A stretch of 64,000 bases of DNA from Aphrocallistes beatrix (GCA_963281255.1 OY725494.1:4663934-4727933), one strand, 5' to 3'; numbered from the stretch's first letter, positions 19,901 to 25,734 are shown. Notes: a model not told the origin generated them from the letters alone. Made by a program: numbers and translations.

Positions 19901-21768
19901 GTGAAAATATGAATAATCGTTAATATTCGCTTAATTAAAATCGTTTTCATGGTTCGTACTACAGTATACATTTTAAATGATTACAATTGTACAACTAATA
20001 TAAACCATATCTCTATATATCTATATATCTATATATCTATATATATATATACACATACCTAACTTCGTGTTAGCTTGCTGCCTTTCTAGGTGGTCTAAAT
20101 TTAGAAGCTCTATCTTCTTATTGGCAGATCCCAGCTGTTCGAAGCACTGACGAATCAACTCTCTCTCTTTCCTCTCCTGATCTGCTTCTGCCCTGAGAGA
20201 GGTTGCCTCGTCCAATAGCTGTTGGTTCTCCTGCTCCAGGTTGGCTCTATACTTGTCCGCGTATCTGATAATTATATTATTAATCAAACCATGGATATCA
20301 ACAGGAAATCCTAAGTGGTTCTTGTTAATATTATTTTGTTGAAATACAGTGGAATTCGCTTATTAGCAACTCGGGTTTTGCTCACATTACTAATAATATG
20401 CGAAGTTGCTAATAAGGGAACAGAATCAATGCAAAATCTACACTTGGATTGAGAATTGGTTGCTAATAGAGCAATACTGCTAATAAGCGAACTCCACTTA
20501 TTGAATATCTGAAACAGGAAACAGTGGATTCGACTCATGTTGGAGGATTGACTGTTATTTGATAATCGCATATTTACTAATGTTAATCCTGAAAGAAAAT
20601 GGATGATACATATTTGCTTGATTTCGTCCATCAAGTTAATGATAGAAAGTAAGCCTAAATGCAATACAGTGAGGAGCACTTATCAATCTGAGTTCATTTC
20701 CCAAGCATTATCTAATTCAGTAATCCTCACTCATTTCTATGAAATAATTAGAGATATTAAAAATAAGATTTCGATGAGTTAATAATATGTCAGTGATGTT
20801 AGTGATAATTTTAGAAATCCGTCTACCTTTCATGCTCCAACAGCTGTTTTTCTCTCCCGTACTTGCTCTCTAACAGCTGATTGGCGTCATCTGCCTCCCT
20901 CATGACTAGTTCCAGCTGTTCCCTCATCCTCTCTAGCTCGTGCTCCAGCTGTCTGCTCCTCGTCTCGTGGTCCTCTCTGGCCTCCACGGCATCACTGAGA
21001 CTGGAGTCCAGACTCTGATTCCTGTTCATCAGGTCTGAGACTAACAGCTTCACTTGACTGAACTCATCGTCTGATTGGACCAGACGCACTATGCTGTTCT
21101 ATAAATAGTACGAGGTTATGAAGTGCAGATGTCTCCGCTTATCGGGACACTTTGGTCTCAGATATTTTGTCTCGATTAAGCGAGTTCCCAATTAACCGAT
21201 GAAATTTAGTATTAGCTTCTATGTATGGGAACAATTCCGTTCCTGGAGACTTGTCCCGATTAAGCGGAGTTGACTGTAGTTGTAGAAATAAAATGAGAAA
21301 ACAGCAAGTCAACAATCAATAATAAACAGCAAAAGTATGTACTCATACAGCCCCGAGCAAAACTCCACCACCTCGATATTTCCTCTAACCCTTCTAGTTA
21401 TTCGAATTGAATATGCAACTAGCACATGACCTACGTACACTTGTTGATTCCAACAAATAAACAAATAAACAAACAAACAAACAAACAAATAAACAAACAA
21501 ACAAACAAACAAACAAACAAATAAACACATTAAATCGGTACCTCTACATGTTCCATATCAGTTCCTGACTGGATAGCTCTTACTCTGACGGAATCCAAGA
21601 ACTCCATAAAGCTAGTCTCCATTCTCTCCCACGTGTCCAGGGGTTGACCCTGGCAGTCCACTCGCTTAGCTACGTGGGAGGGACTGTACTCCAACACCTC
21701 CTCCTTACTCAGCTGGGATGTGACGTCACTCATTGGAATGCTATTCTCATCTAATATAGACTCTACCA
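884..21768 (-). CDS. Large coiled-coil protein gene, 5 exons seen, both ends incomplete
   Basis: I do not recognise the family. Five exons can be joined by GT/AG sites with matching phases: 21768-21542, 21098-20827, 20264-20059, 2032-1836 and 1141-884. The first encodes an acidic segment rich in Ser, Glu and Asp. The next three are Glu/Gln/Arg-rich heptad coiled coil. The last is a Ser/Thr/Pro-rich linker that ends on an AGG|GTGAGT donor, so the gene continues off the left edge. The 5' start was not found between 21769 and the myosin stop at 22531. The third intron would span about 18 kb and contain the TRAF-like cluster and the EF-hand gene. Joining across it rests on phase (TTA-G|AA) and composition only. 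The right-hand and left-hand exons could instead be two genes. A scaffold, motor-adaptor or Golgin-like role is possible but not shown. Confidence 0.55.
1190..1353. mobile_element. hAT-like MITE with 8-bp target duplication
   Basis: The ends AGTGGTTCCCAACCTGGGG and AGGTTGAAAACCGCTG are the typical hAT-type inverted termini. An exact 8-bp direct repeat CACTAAGG flanks the element at 1182-1189 and 1354-1361. At 164 bp it is non-coding. A sister copy is at 35832-35955 and a reverse partial copy at 45247-45383. Confidence 0.8.
2157..2281. mobile_element. pogo/Tigger-like MITE (TTAGCAAC family)
   Basis: Starts CAGTGGAATTTGCTTATTAG and ends with the inverted GCAAATTCCACTG. Related copies lie at 20347-20499, 34108-34253 and 36337-36405. 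CAG-type ends with TA-like flanks suit pogo/Tigger non-autonomous elements. Confidence 0.6.
2653..3576 (+). CDS. NHL-like beta-propeller protein, single exon
   Basis: A 307-residue open frame starting at ATG 2653, about 15 bases after an AT-rich TATATATATAGATAAAA stretch that could hold the TATA box. The N-terminus is basic (KSRISRKFGKK). From about residue 60 the chain is made of short beta-strand segments of the type 'D..G.IY..D..N..I.VYSP', the signature of degenerate NHL blades. It resembles the C-terminal halves of the coiled-coil/NHL genes at 38.0-39.2 kb and 40.7-42.0 kb but lacks their coiled coil and any RING or B-box. Such propellers bind protein or RNA; no partner can be named. A second in-frame Met at codon 6 could also serve as start. 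The sequence is divergent, so relic status cannot be excluded. Confidence 0.55.
   Translation: MYRIKMFSFLKSRISRKFGKKSCDLQERNVIFAEKKGYYCNLESSLLKNENTTTCRAVKIHSCAFNLNKQLVVVNKFSRENNCCFHIFTLEGYHVTSFEKSPYKVPLTKMTALAFTDNSITGIRRSTRGLSYSDNGVVRSKLYTEIRGKFVDTDSEGHIYTDTYNHEIIVYSPNFEIVNIFRGYKQRYGSVGGIRIQKDLMIVLSNENSIHLFNLKTGDEIHSGNTQLNTKNLTTNTCMDKFNNIIICISNGNRVTLNYYRHGFGNKDIACETPFKSLLSRNLCVQAIAITDNYQLMLISNMSTHNI
3577..4072. other. Intergenic, nothing recognised
   Basis: AT-rich sequence downstream of the NHL-like gene. I see no open frame, structured RNA or repeat that I can support. Confidence 0.5.
4073..4357. mobile_element. CATAGGCGTAAC-ended MITE, copy 1
   Basis: Begins CATAGGCGTAACTAATT and ends CTGGAGTTACGCCTATG, forming inverted ends of about 13 bp. 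Its interior has a second inverted structure built from GGAAATAGTTCG repeats, so another small element may be nested inside. Other copies are at 32385-32497 and 46754-47176. The 103-codon open frame across it is a by-product of the repeat. Confidence 0.6.
4404..4558. mobile_element. 152-bp pogo-like MITE (CTTAATCGGGAC family), reverse copy
   Basis: Reverse orientation of the family also seen at 7789-7940, 11539-11690, 21126-21276 and 44601-44753. The ends are CAATCAACTCCGC and GCGGAGTCACCTG with TA on the outside. Confidence 0.65.
4694..5050. mobile_element. Cluster of decayed CTTAATCGGGAC repeats
   Basis: CAGTGGAAGCCGCTTAATCG starts a run of direct and inverted CGCTTAATCGGG segments up to about 5050. 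This is probably several nested or rearranged pogo-like MITEs. A 135-codon frame across it has no recognisable domain and is rejected as a gene. Confidence 0.5.
5230..6240. other. AT-rich intergenic stretch
   Basis: Mostly A/T runs and poly-T tracts. No gene, RNA or transposon end that I can support. Open frames near 5.7-6.1 kb on both strands overlap each other and show no domain. Confidence 0.5.
6243..7511 (-). CDS. TRAF-like zinc-finger, transmembrane, coiled-coil protein, full-length copy
   Basis: About 422 residues from ATG 7511. An in-frame ATG lies 16 codons upstream at 7559, but the sister copies start at the position of 7511. Order of parts: a degenerate RING-like Cys cluster (residues about 43-67; CPEC then CRYC, with the usual His missing); four or so TRAF-type zinc fingers (about 88-210) with spaced Cys/His pairs; a basic stretch ending RSVKK; one hydrophobic helix (about 255-273); then a coiled coil built from 18-residue repeats with the core FNSMDEILLNLEKKIENK. 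Canonical TRAFs place a coiled coil and MATH domain after the fingers and have no membrane helix, so this architecture is unusual. By the positive-inside rule the fingers would be cytosolic and the coiled coil luminal or extracellular. No introns. It is the only copy in the cluster that keeps the whole N-terminal half. Confidence 0.8.
   Translation of the reverse strand: MTEKLAPHSIPALLYIEKGGVSRGYKQELLKEVSKEFELILVCPECKGIIREGIYCKTARAMVCRYCTNNPIGPTIENVQQMVSQQKCRCPLSGKGCDWAGKLGDVTEHMKKCEKLLLECSLKCALVMEREFVLDHQNNECPERITICQYCNDGVKWRVQMEHLNTCKKRPIKCVAGCGQDVIREEMDMHVGRVCPNGGVECPYKVIGCAVNRLKRREIDKHLKEFQILHQQLLLKKLIGNNEQRSVKKNTGLSSVWILLSVIVLAISVFVHYQTQNDNKIEMLKREFENELTVFKNNFENKLQGMDNVQLNLEKNENKFNSMDEILLNLEKKIENKFNSMDEILLNLEKKIENKFNSMDEILLNLEKKIENKFQGMDDKLLNLEERIEKIESQFTLEKLNKIISDIVWIIICPYLGTFCYS
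7596..8170. repeat. Segmental duplication arm (pairs with 11345-11930)
   Basis: The sequence upstream of the first TRAF-like gene, including the MITE at 7789-7940, is repeated nearly base for base at 11345-11930. The MITE sits at the same point in both, so it was inserted before the duplication. Confidence 0.75.
7789..7940. mobile_element. 152-bp pogo-like MITE (CTTAATCGGGAC family)
   Basis: Ends CAGGTGACTCTGCTTAATCG and GGAGTTGACTG, with TA on both outer sides. Contains an internal palindrome around GGTCCCGGATATTTTGTCCC. Near-identical in length to the copies at 11539 and 21126. Confidence 0.75.
8239..8396. mobile_element. pogo-like MITE (TAGTACGTACTC family), decayed copy
   Basis: Starts CAGTAGAACTCGGCTAGTAC. 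The right end is degraded (GAGTTATACTAATG). The better copy at 52498-52651 keeps both ends. Confidence 0.6.
8545..9243 (-). CDS. Short TRAF-like zinc-finger, transmembrane, coiled-coil protein
   Basis: A 232-residue open frame from ATG 9243. It lacks the RING-like cluster and central fingers of the 6.2 kb copy and opens directly with one TRAF-type finger (Cys14 to Cys39). A second half-finger with the motif ECPYKVIGC follows at about 48-55. Then come the conserved ILHQQLLLKK segment, a basic RRSVKKK, a transmembrane helix at about 103-124 and a coiled coil. The 18-residue repeats are not amplified here. The sequence 5' to it (9244-9405) matches the promoter region of the 12.1 and 17.5 kb copies, so this shortened form is a transcription unit that was duplicated as such. 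Probable membrane-bound signalling adaptor or receptor; function not shown. Confidence 0.75.
   Translation of the reverse strand: MARKSVPRSITQKCRCPLSEEGCDWTGSLEDVTEHMNVCPRSLIDVECPYKVIGCDIGLIAKREIDEHLKECQILHQQLLLKKMIGSNEQRRSVKKKYELERVWILSALFVVLSVAVLGISVFVHYQTQNDNKILKDELTSFKHDIENKLQGIDRLLKNLNDKIEIEGQSKDDALLNLKERIEDYLFKLPNLMDEKIFDLTKKMETEFERMCETCGSVFSSFFRTRKKINKS
9400..9814 (-). pseudogene. Truncated, frameshifted N-terminal copy of TRAF-like gene
   Basis: Closely matches the N-terminal part of the 6.2 kb gene (the start region, RING-like cluster and first finger). A short deletion right after the start codon at 9814 puts the message out of frame into a stop. A second break after the first finger (around 9493-9500) changes frame again. 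The copy ends at about 9405, where it joins promoter DNA of the 8.5 kb gene. The open part (9481-9723) keeps CPECKG and CRYCTNN. It is probably dead. Confidence 0.8.
10293..10867. mobile_element. Tc1/mariner-type relic with 27-bp inverted ends
   Basis: The first 27 bases (CAGTCTGTCTCAGAAAAATC and on) are repeated exactly inverted at the right end, and TATA lies outside both ends. At 575 bp it is far shorter than an autonomous element but retains the transposase DNA-binding domain on the minus strand. Confidence 0.85.
10407..10589 (-). CDS. Transposase N-terminal helix-turn-helix remnant
   Basis: 60 residues. Residues about 18-45 read as a paired/Tc1-type helix-turn-helix (SAKEISRIVGVSLSTIYEIL). 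The catalytic DDE/DDD domain is absent and the frame stops in the short element. It could still make a DNA-binding peptide that recognises the ends, but it is more likely a deletion product. Confidence 0.65.
   Translation of the reverse strand: MSKIELRKHVMIRLDGKKHSAKEISRIVGVSLSTIYEILSRLKKILSCERKVGSGRLVIK
10906..11100. mobile_element. pogo-like MITE (TTATATCGAA family)
   Basis: Starts CAGTCAACTCCCGTTATATC. Several direct and inverted TTATATCGAA units fill it. The right end is not clean (CCGGTTATATCGTCGAACAC). Confidence 0.5.
11120..11345. mobile_element. GCGCTTCGCTTGCTTGCGC repeat family, copy 1
   Basis: The block from ACTAACATATCTCACATATG to GGCGAAGCGCGCTTG recurs at 16545-16815 and, reversed, at 18590-18840. 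Partial copies lie at 13310-13385 and 16860-16945. All share ATGACGTCATNATTACGCATC and a palindromic GC-rich end. Non-coding; class unknown. Confidence 0.55.
11539..11690. mobile_element. 152-bp pogo-like MITE (CTTAATCGGGAC family)
   Basis: Almost identical to 7789-7940 and part of the same duplicated arm (11345-11930). Ends CAGGTGACTCCGC and GGAGTTGACTG, flanked by TA. Confidence 0.75.
12106..12930 (-). CDS. TRAF-like zinc-finger, transmembrane, coiled-coil protein, repeat-bearing copy
   Basis: A 274-residue intact frame from ATG 12930. It has one TRAF-type finger (Cys10 to Cys35), the ECPYKVIGC half-finger at about 43-51, a hydrophobic helix at about 97-118, and a coiled coil with about four 18-residue units of the form KNKIEIESQNKDNLLKDL (18 residues). 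The repeats are tandem at DNA level (54 bp), which explains the long overlapping shadow frames on the other strand. A hydrophobic patch near the C-terminus (MDILGYVFGS) follows the coiled coil. Same promoter block as the 8.5 and 17.5 kb copies. Probable single-pass membrane protein with cytosolic fingers. Confidence 0.75.
   Translation of the reverse strand: MARKLNPQNCRCPLSEEGCNWTGSLEDVTEHMSVCERSSGDVECPYKVIGCKQNRLMRGELDRHLKECQILHQQLLLKKMIGSNGQRRSVKMCGLESVWILLSVIVVLSVIVLGVFVQYQTQNDDKIGILKGELKSFKNNIEKKLQGMENTLKNLKNKIEIESQNKDNLLKDLKNKIEIEFQKKDILLKDLKNKIEIESQSKDNALLKLEGKIEKNVFDLRTLFNEKISALENKMRSAFERMYEKTESRSFQGVIMDILGYVFGSTTKHLIGMF
12931..13209. promoter_or_regulatory. Divergent promoter block, duplicated copy
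   Basis: Lies between the minus-strand TRAF-like gene and a relic EF-hand exon 1 on the plus strand. A plus-strand TATAAATA is at 13121-13128. The block is homologous to 18190-18451 and, in part, 9244-9405. Confidence 0.6.
13210..13234 (+). pseudogene. Orphan copy of EF-hand gene exon 1
   Basis: ATGACAGTTAAAGGCAAAGT matches exon 1 of the gene at 18452. The donor GT after GCAG has become TT, and no second exon follows. The adjacent intron-like sequence is also conserved up to about 13315. It was carried along when the TRAF-like gene and shared promoter were duplicated. Confidence 0.7.
13316..14121. other. Intergenic, repeat scraps only
   Basis: Begins with a partial GCGCTTCGCTTGCTTGCGC repeat. 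No gene is seen. The last part (from about 13900) resembles the sequence 3' of the 12.1 kb and 17.5 kb TRAF-like copies and belongs to the duplicated unit. Confidence 0.5.
14122..14885 (-). pseudogene. TRAF-like copy, 5'-truncated with nonsense codon
   Basis: Begins abruptly upstream of the basic SVKK segment; the zinc-finger part is missing and replaced by unrelated sequence from about 14890. The transmembrane helix (SVWILLAVIVLG) is present. A TAA follows just before LQGMENTLKN, where the sister copies have AAA. After the stop, 198 codons remain open, with six or seven tandem 18-residue coiled-coil units, the longest run in the cluster. The open stretch therefore reflects repeat expansion rather than a whole gene. 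Confidence 0.8.
14938..15447. mobile_element. pogo-like element (TTAATACGAACACGG family), nested
   Basis: Outer ends CAGTCGACTCTCGTTAATAC and AACGAGAGTCGACTG are inverted. Inside are further CAGTCGAATCTCG and GGATAANGAGTAC units, so at least one copy is inserted in another. No transposase frame. Confidence 0.7.
15712..15875. mobile_element. Foldback element
   Basis: TTTATGAATAGACCCACTTT is inverted at about 15845-15873, with inner arms AATACTTTTGTCCGG and CCGGACAAAAGTATT. A half copy is at 16196-16285. Non-coding. Confidence 0.6.
16545..16815. mobile_element. GCGCTTCGCTTGCTTGCGC repeat family, copy 2
   Basis: Homologous to 11120-11345, ending in a GC-rich palindrome CAAAGGGCGCCTCCGGCG... 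and AGCGCAAGCAAGTGAAGCG. Followed by a partial copy and a (TA)n tract at about 16945-16982. Confidence 0.55.
17491..18189 (-). pseudogene. TRAF-like copy with nonsense codon in first zinc finger
   Basis: Translation from ATG 18189 gives a start MARNLVPP... and enters the first finger. A TAG at 18097-18099 stands where sister genes have GAG (CPLSE-stop-GCDW). Downstream, 187 further codons are open from 18054, covering the second half-finger, a basic segment, the transmembrane helix and a short coiled coil without amplified repeats. A single base change explains the loss. Either a recent pseudogene, or translation could restart downstream to give a fingerless membrane protein. It is divergent from the EF-hand gene and shares its promoter interval. 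Confidence 0.75.
18190..18451. promoter_or_regulatory. Divergent promoter between TRAF-like copy and EF-hand gene
   Basis: 262 bp separate two start codons on opposite strands. A TATAAATA at 18364-18371 lies 81 bases upstream of the EF-hand ATG. The same block occurs at 12931-13209. Confidence 0.6.
18452..19472 (+). CDS. EF-hand calcium-binding protein (sarcoplasmic/calexcitin/photoprotein-like)
   Basis: Two exons. Exon 1 (18452-18476) encodes MAAKGKVA plus one base before a GTATTA donor. Exon 2 starts at 18889 after TTCGACAG, restores GGA, and runs to the stop at 19472, giving 202 residues. Three canonical EF-hand loops are seen: DRDKDGVISITD (about 35-46), DKNHDGTVSKEE (about 126-137) and DTNKNGKLERKE (about 161-172). 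The second EF-hand site is degenerate. Three working loops out of four in about 190-200 residues is the pattern of invertebrate sarcoplasmic calcium-binding proteins, calexcitin, coelenterazine-binding proteins and calcium-regulated photoproteins. It could buffer calcium or bind a small ligand; the sequence does not say which. The intron carries a repeat element. Its promoter is divergent to a TRAF-like copy. Confidence 0.85.
18590..18840. mobile_element. GCGCTTCGCTTGCTTGCGC repeat family, reverse copy in EF-hand intron
   Basis: Reverse complement of the block at 11120-11345 and 16545-16815, lying entirely in the EF-hand gene's only intron. Confidence 0.55.
19602..19607 (+). terminator. Poly(A) signal of EF-hand gene
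   Basis: AATAAA 130 bases after the stop codon. Confidence 0.6.
20347..20499. mobile_element. pogo-like MITE (TTAGCAAC family)
   Basis: CAGTGGAATTCGCTTATTAG at the left, CTAATAAGCGAACTCCACTT at the right, in an intron of the coiled-coil gene. Confidence 0.65.
21126..21276. mobile_element. 152-bp pogo-like MITE (CTTAATCGGGAC family)
   Basis: CAGATGTCTCCGCTTATCGG to GCGGAGTTGACTG, flanked by TA on the right, in an intron of the coiled-coil gene. Confidence 0.7.
21451..21528. repeat. (AAAC)n microsatellite
   Basis: Tandem AAAC/AAAT units immediately inside the intron after the 21542 donor of the coiled-coil gene. Confidence 0.9.
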
Positions 21769-21779
21769 CTGTTGTACAG

Positions 21780-22470
21780 GATTCCAGGATTATACGTTTA
21801 TGATACGCGGAGTATTTCTATAGTTAGTTAGTTGTGGGAGCTACTTTGTTAATTGTTCATTTGTATAATAGCAAATTGAGGCACTGAAAATATGATCCTA
21901 ATATTCTAGCAATTCAAATTTTTTATAGTTAATACCCCATTGAATTAGTGTTATTTCACTAATTAGCGAGGGTGTACTGTACTTGATCTTATCAGTTATA
22001 AACATATTTAAATAACGAATAAGTGAGTCATATTTATTCGGACTTTTCAAAGAAAACTTTTTGAATTATACAAGTAGAAATTGCTCTTAGTATAAATATT
22101 AATTTCTTTTGTGAAATGGCAACCAATGAAACTTAAGGAATGTTCTAAATAAATCAATCAATACATCACCAATTAACATATGAAATGGCAAATTCGGAGA
22201 TCCTAAACATATGACAACTCCGTGAGATGGCATATGATTGAATCACAGAACTGCTACGCTACTCAGAATTCCTGAAAATAAAAGGAATATTTGAATGAAA
22301 TATTCAGAAACCTTTGTATTGGTTTATTACACGAATTCGAGTGATGATGAACTACAACAGATCTAATCCAAAAAGTCAATACTAACATTTTACAATATCT
22401 AATTTTTAAAAAAGGTTTGATAAAATGCAAATTACAGGTGAAGAATTTGGTATAATTATGCTAAAAAGTT
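21780..22470. other. Gap between coiled-coil exons and myosin
   Basis: AT-rich. Contains a fragment of a GCGAGGGTGTACTGTAC-type MITE near 21968. The missing 5' exon of the coiled-coil gene may lie here, but none could be defined. Confidence 0.4.
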
Positions 22471-22476
22471 TTATTG
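22471..22476 (-). terminator. Poly(A) signal of myosin gene
   Basis: TTTATT on the plus strand, so AATAAA on the gene strand, about 55 bases after the stop. Confidence 0.6.
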
Positions 22477-22530
22477 ATAAACGATATAACATAAATAAAC
22501 TTCCGAGAAGTGTTCAGGGTTCAAAATGCG

Positions 22531-25500
22531 TCATAAAATAAAAACCAATCTGTTACCGTTTCTCTTAGGATGAGCTAGAAACTGTCCCCCTTTCGCGAAC
22601 TGAAACTCAACAATAATTTTCTCGCCGTCTTTCCCTTCCACTTCAATCTCATTACGTATTAGCACCGGCAAATTCCTATTGGTTAATTCACGGACAGCTA
22701 AAGTGGTCTTGGCGATGACTTCAATAATATGCGGACACATGAAAATGATGTCTCCTTTGGCAGTGGAAGGCTTTCCAAAGATCTGAGGCCCGCTGTTAAT
22801 GTGGAAAATAAAGCAACAGTCTGAGTAGGTAGAGACAGAAATCTGTCTTAGAGTGTGAAGTGTGAACTGTTGGAGGAGCTTAAAGTTTGACGGATCAATC
22901 AGTAGTACGTCCTGTCGCGTAACAACCAGAATGCGGTCCTGGAATTTCCCGTTGTTCCGGTTGACTTTCAAGACATTCGAGTCCCAAACAATCGGCGTAA
23001 AGCCCCCGGTCTGTAGAGCGATGCGTTTCCACTTGGGATTGGACAATAGGCCCAGCCGGTCGCCTTGAAAGAAGACAGGTATCGATTTGAGATAAGATGC
23101 CTTCTTCTTGCGGAATAAGTTATTTGCGATCAATTTCTCTTTCATTAATTGGAACTGTGCGGGGTTTTTAGCCAGAATTCCTCTGTAGCGTTTACATCTC
23201 CAGGCATGGAATATGGTGAAGAGAAGTTCAGAGGTTTGCTGCATAATGGTGGGGAACTCTGGCCAATCAAATCTGACCGGAGAGAACGAGGGTAGATTCC
23301 TTGCAAGCCGCATCAAGTATAAATAGCGGATGGAGTTGAGAAAAAATCTTTTAATTAGGCATTTCGCATTTGAGCTGAATTTAAGTTTGAATTGTTTCCG
23401 CACTTTCCAGCCGCGAAAATAACACGCAATAATAGTGACAGCGAAGATCCTCTCCCTCTCTTCCAGAATCCACAGGTACCAGATCCTAGTCTGATACCCT
23501 CGGACATATTTGGATATAACGGTGGCCGCAAGGCGAAATCTCAAAAATTTCTTCCTTTCCTTTTGTCCACGGAAGTATTTGGCTATTACAATCTGACTTT
23601 GACGCATGTTTTGGAAGTTTTTACGGACAATCCACGTTTTGGCGTATTTTTGAATTATAATGGCAGCTCGCAAGTTAGAAATGTCTCGAACCTGTCGGAA
23701 TGTATCAATAATATCAACAGATGTGAAGAATATTTTAGTTTTCCCGATGACGTATTCTGATTCAGGGACAGAGAACCCCACCATGAGTCTTTTGCAGGTG
23801 TGATGTGGTTTCTCGTTCGGATAGACTCCAGCTAGACTCTGATACTTCTCTAGAAAATCGGACAGTTTCTCAGAATATTTGAATCCGCATTTCTCCAATT
23901 TGATCAACTCAGTCAAGTTCATATACTTAACCTGCTCCGTCACGAACTCAGCATCAAACAGTTCCATTTCCAAGCTAGAGTTCGGCTTAATGCAGTGAAT
24001 GGTGAATATCTCAGTGTCTTTCACAGCGTTGATGACGTCATTGATTACCTCACGAGTCTGCCTGATAGCAGATTTCAGCTTTTCCCGTTTGTTGAATTTG
24101 CCGGTCAAAGCAGGATGTTGGCAGTTACAGAGCATTTCTATTGAGTTGATGGACAGCCTGTCAATGTTATGGGATTTGAAGTTTGTGACGTCATAGGTGA
24201 CAGGTGACAAGTAATGCTTTATTTTGAAGCAATTCCCGGATTCGCGGACTCCAATTGCCATCCCACTCGCGAAAAAGTGAGAATTCCCACAAGCTGTGTT
24301 TAGATTCCGCAGAATTACTTTGGAATCTGTCGCTTTCTGGCAAGTTTCGTCGATTATCTGCAAAACACCTCTGAAATTGTCCGTTAAAAGATGACACACA
24401 CCGAAATTATCCAAAAGTTCGAGAGATATTTTCAAAACTCCTTCATTGTCCAGCTCAACTTGTCTATCTCTCACAGTTAATGACGTCATCATGTGATTAA
24501 CCTTCTCAAAGGTCATATTAACTATCAGAGATTCCAGTCCGTTTTCCATCGCATTCTCAAACCCAGGGAAATCCAAGAAGTTCAGCACTTTCGCAGAGCT
24601 GGCTTTATCGCTATCTCCTTCATTCACGACACTCACAATCCAGTCCAATGTCTTACTGTACAATCCTCTAGCCAGTGCGTCTCTCATCATTCTCGCCTGC
24701 TGTACGGTTAAACTATTCTTAACTTGGCCACCTGTTTTGGACAGTAACGTGACGTGTGTTAGTGACTCACTCAGCTTAGCTTTATCAGCGCCCAACAGAG
24801 TAGACACATTCTCTAAACAGCAGCCACTTGACACCTTACACGCGGTTAGGCTGGTCTCTGTGAATTCGACATTCCCGATGAGCAGAATGGCTGCTAGGGC
24901 TTCCAACACACTAGCGATGACGTCATCAGAAAGCCCGGACTCTTTCAGCGCACACATCATCATCTTGTATCCCTTTTTAGCATCAATTTCGGCGCCATAA
25001 ACCGGTTCTAAGTATTTGGCGCGTATATCGGATAAGAATAGCTCTCTGAGCGTATCAGATGGCGCGCCTTCACGCAGCAAGTAGAAACAGTGGAAGTTGG
25101 CGCCAGAACAGGAAGTGAGTCTGAATGTATCTAATAATAGCAACCGCTTCACTTCGAATCGAGATACGCGCCCGTTTGTATCTAAATATAGCGCACTCAG
25201 CTTAATGGCGCGCGTGGCGTTGAAGTTGGAAGGCGTGATGGAATGTGTGAACGCGTCCAGGAGAGTGAGCGCGTGGGTGTGGGAGGAGTGCAGTTCCTGT
25301 ACGAGACTCAGAGATATCTCAGACTTCCCGGACGCGGTAATGCCGGATACTAACAGTGTTATGGCGGGGTTGGGCGAGGAGATGATGTGATTGGCTAGCT
25401 GGCTGGTGGCAGATTGGTAGTGGTTTGAAGTGGCAGAGTTGGAAGCCACACTGACCAATGAGTTAGCTCCGATCCAAGAGAGGAGGACACCTTCTAGGTA

Positions 25501-25566
25501 TCTCTCCTCCAGACAGGAACACAGGTCCGAAAGTCTAGACTGAGTTAGCTCTTGGTTGGAAGGCAT
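22531..25566 (-). CDS. Divergent class I-like myosin with TH1 tail, single coding exon
   Basis: 1011 residues, close to the usual length of a short-tailed myosin I. The head has a P-loop GITASGKS (75-82), which keeps the GxxxxGKS rule but differs from the near-universal GESGAGKT. Switch I is reduced to NATR (116-119), where NSSR is usual. Switch II is DFPGFE (332-337) with the key Gly and Glu kept. HCIKPN marks the end of the actin-binding region. About four IQ-like segments with IxxYxRGxxxR spacing (roughly 630-725) would bind calmodulin-type light chains. The last about 200 residues form a TH1 membrane-binding tail. Coding is uninterrupted although neighbours have introns. An upstream acceptor (TATTTTAG) just before the ATG suggests a 5' UTR intron. 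It should act as an actin-linked membrane motor or tether, but altered nucleotide-site motifs make its ATPase uncertain. Confidence 0.85.
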   Translation of the reverse strand: MPSNQELTQSRLSDLCSCLEERYLEGVLLSWIGANSLVSVASNSATSNHYQSATSQLANHIISSPNPAITLLVSGITASGKSEISLSLVQELHSSHTHALTLLDAFTHSITPSNFNATRAIKLSALYLDTNGRVSRFEVKRLLLLDTFRLTSCSGANFHCFYLLREGAPSDTLRELFLSDIRAKYLEPVYGAEIDAKKGYKMMMCALKESGLSDDVIASVLEALAAILLIGNVEFTETSLTACKVSSGCCLENVSTLLGADKAKLSESLTHVTLLSKTGGQVKNSLTVQQARMMRDALARGLYSKTLDWIVSVVNEGDSDKASSAKVLNFLDFPGFENAMENGLESLIVNMTFEKVNHMMTSLTVRDRQVELDNEGVLKISLELLDNFGVCHLLTDNFRGVLQIIDETCQKATDSKVILRNLNTACGNSHFFASGMAIGVRESGNCFKIKHYLSPVTYDVTNFKSHNIDRLSINSIEMLCNCQHPALTGKFNKREKLKSAIRQTREVINDVINAVKDTEIFTIHCIKPNSSLEMELFDAEFVTEQVKYMNLTELIKLEKCGFKYSEKLSDFLEKYQSLAGVYPNEKPHHTCKRLMVGFSVPESEYVIGKTKIFFTSVDIIDTFRQVRDISNLRAAIIIQKYAKTWIVRKNFQNMRQSQIVIAKYFRGQKERKKFLRFRLAATVISKYVRGYQTRIWYLWILEERERIFAVTIIACYFRGWKVRKQFKLKFSSNAKCLIKRFFLNSIRYLYLMRLARNLPSFSPVRFDWPEFPTIMQQTSELLFTIFHAWRCKRYRGILAKNPAQFQLMKEKLIANNLFRKKKASYLKSIPVFFQGDRLGLLSNPKWKRIALQTGGFTPIVWDSNVLKVNRNNGKFQDRILVVTRQDVLLIDPSNFKLLQQFTLHTLRQISVSTYSDCCFIFHINSGPQIFGKPSTAKGDIIFMCPHIIEVIAKTTLAVRELTNRNLPVLIRNEIEVEGKDGEKIIVEFQFAKGGQFLAHPKRNGNRLVFIL

Positions 25567-25734
25567 AGTGACCGGGTAGTTCTAAAATATGCAATCAACT
25601 AAGCTGTACATACATGGGCATTAATTAAAATGTAAATATAATCTTGTACCTAAATATGATTGATCAGAACATATTGCATTGGACTGTAATGCTAGGTCAG
25701 TTTCAGAGCAAAGTCCAAAATTTGATTCTTACTT

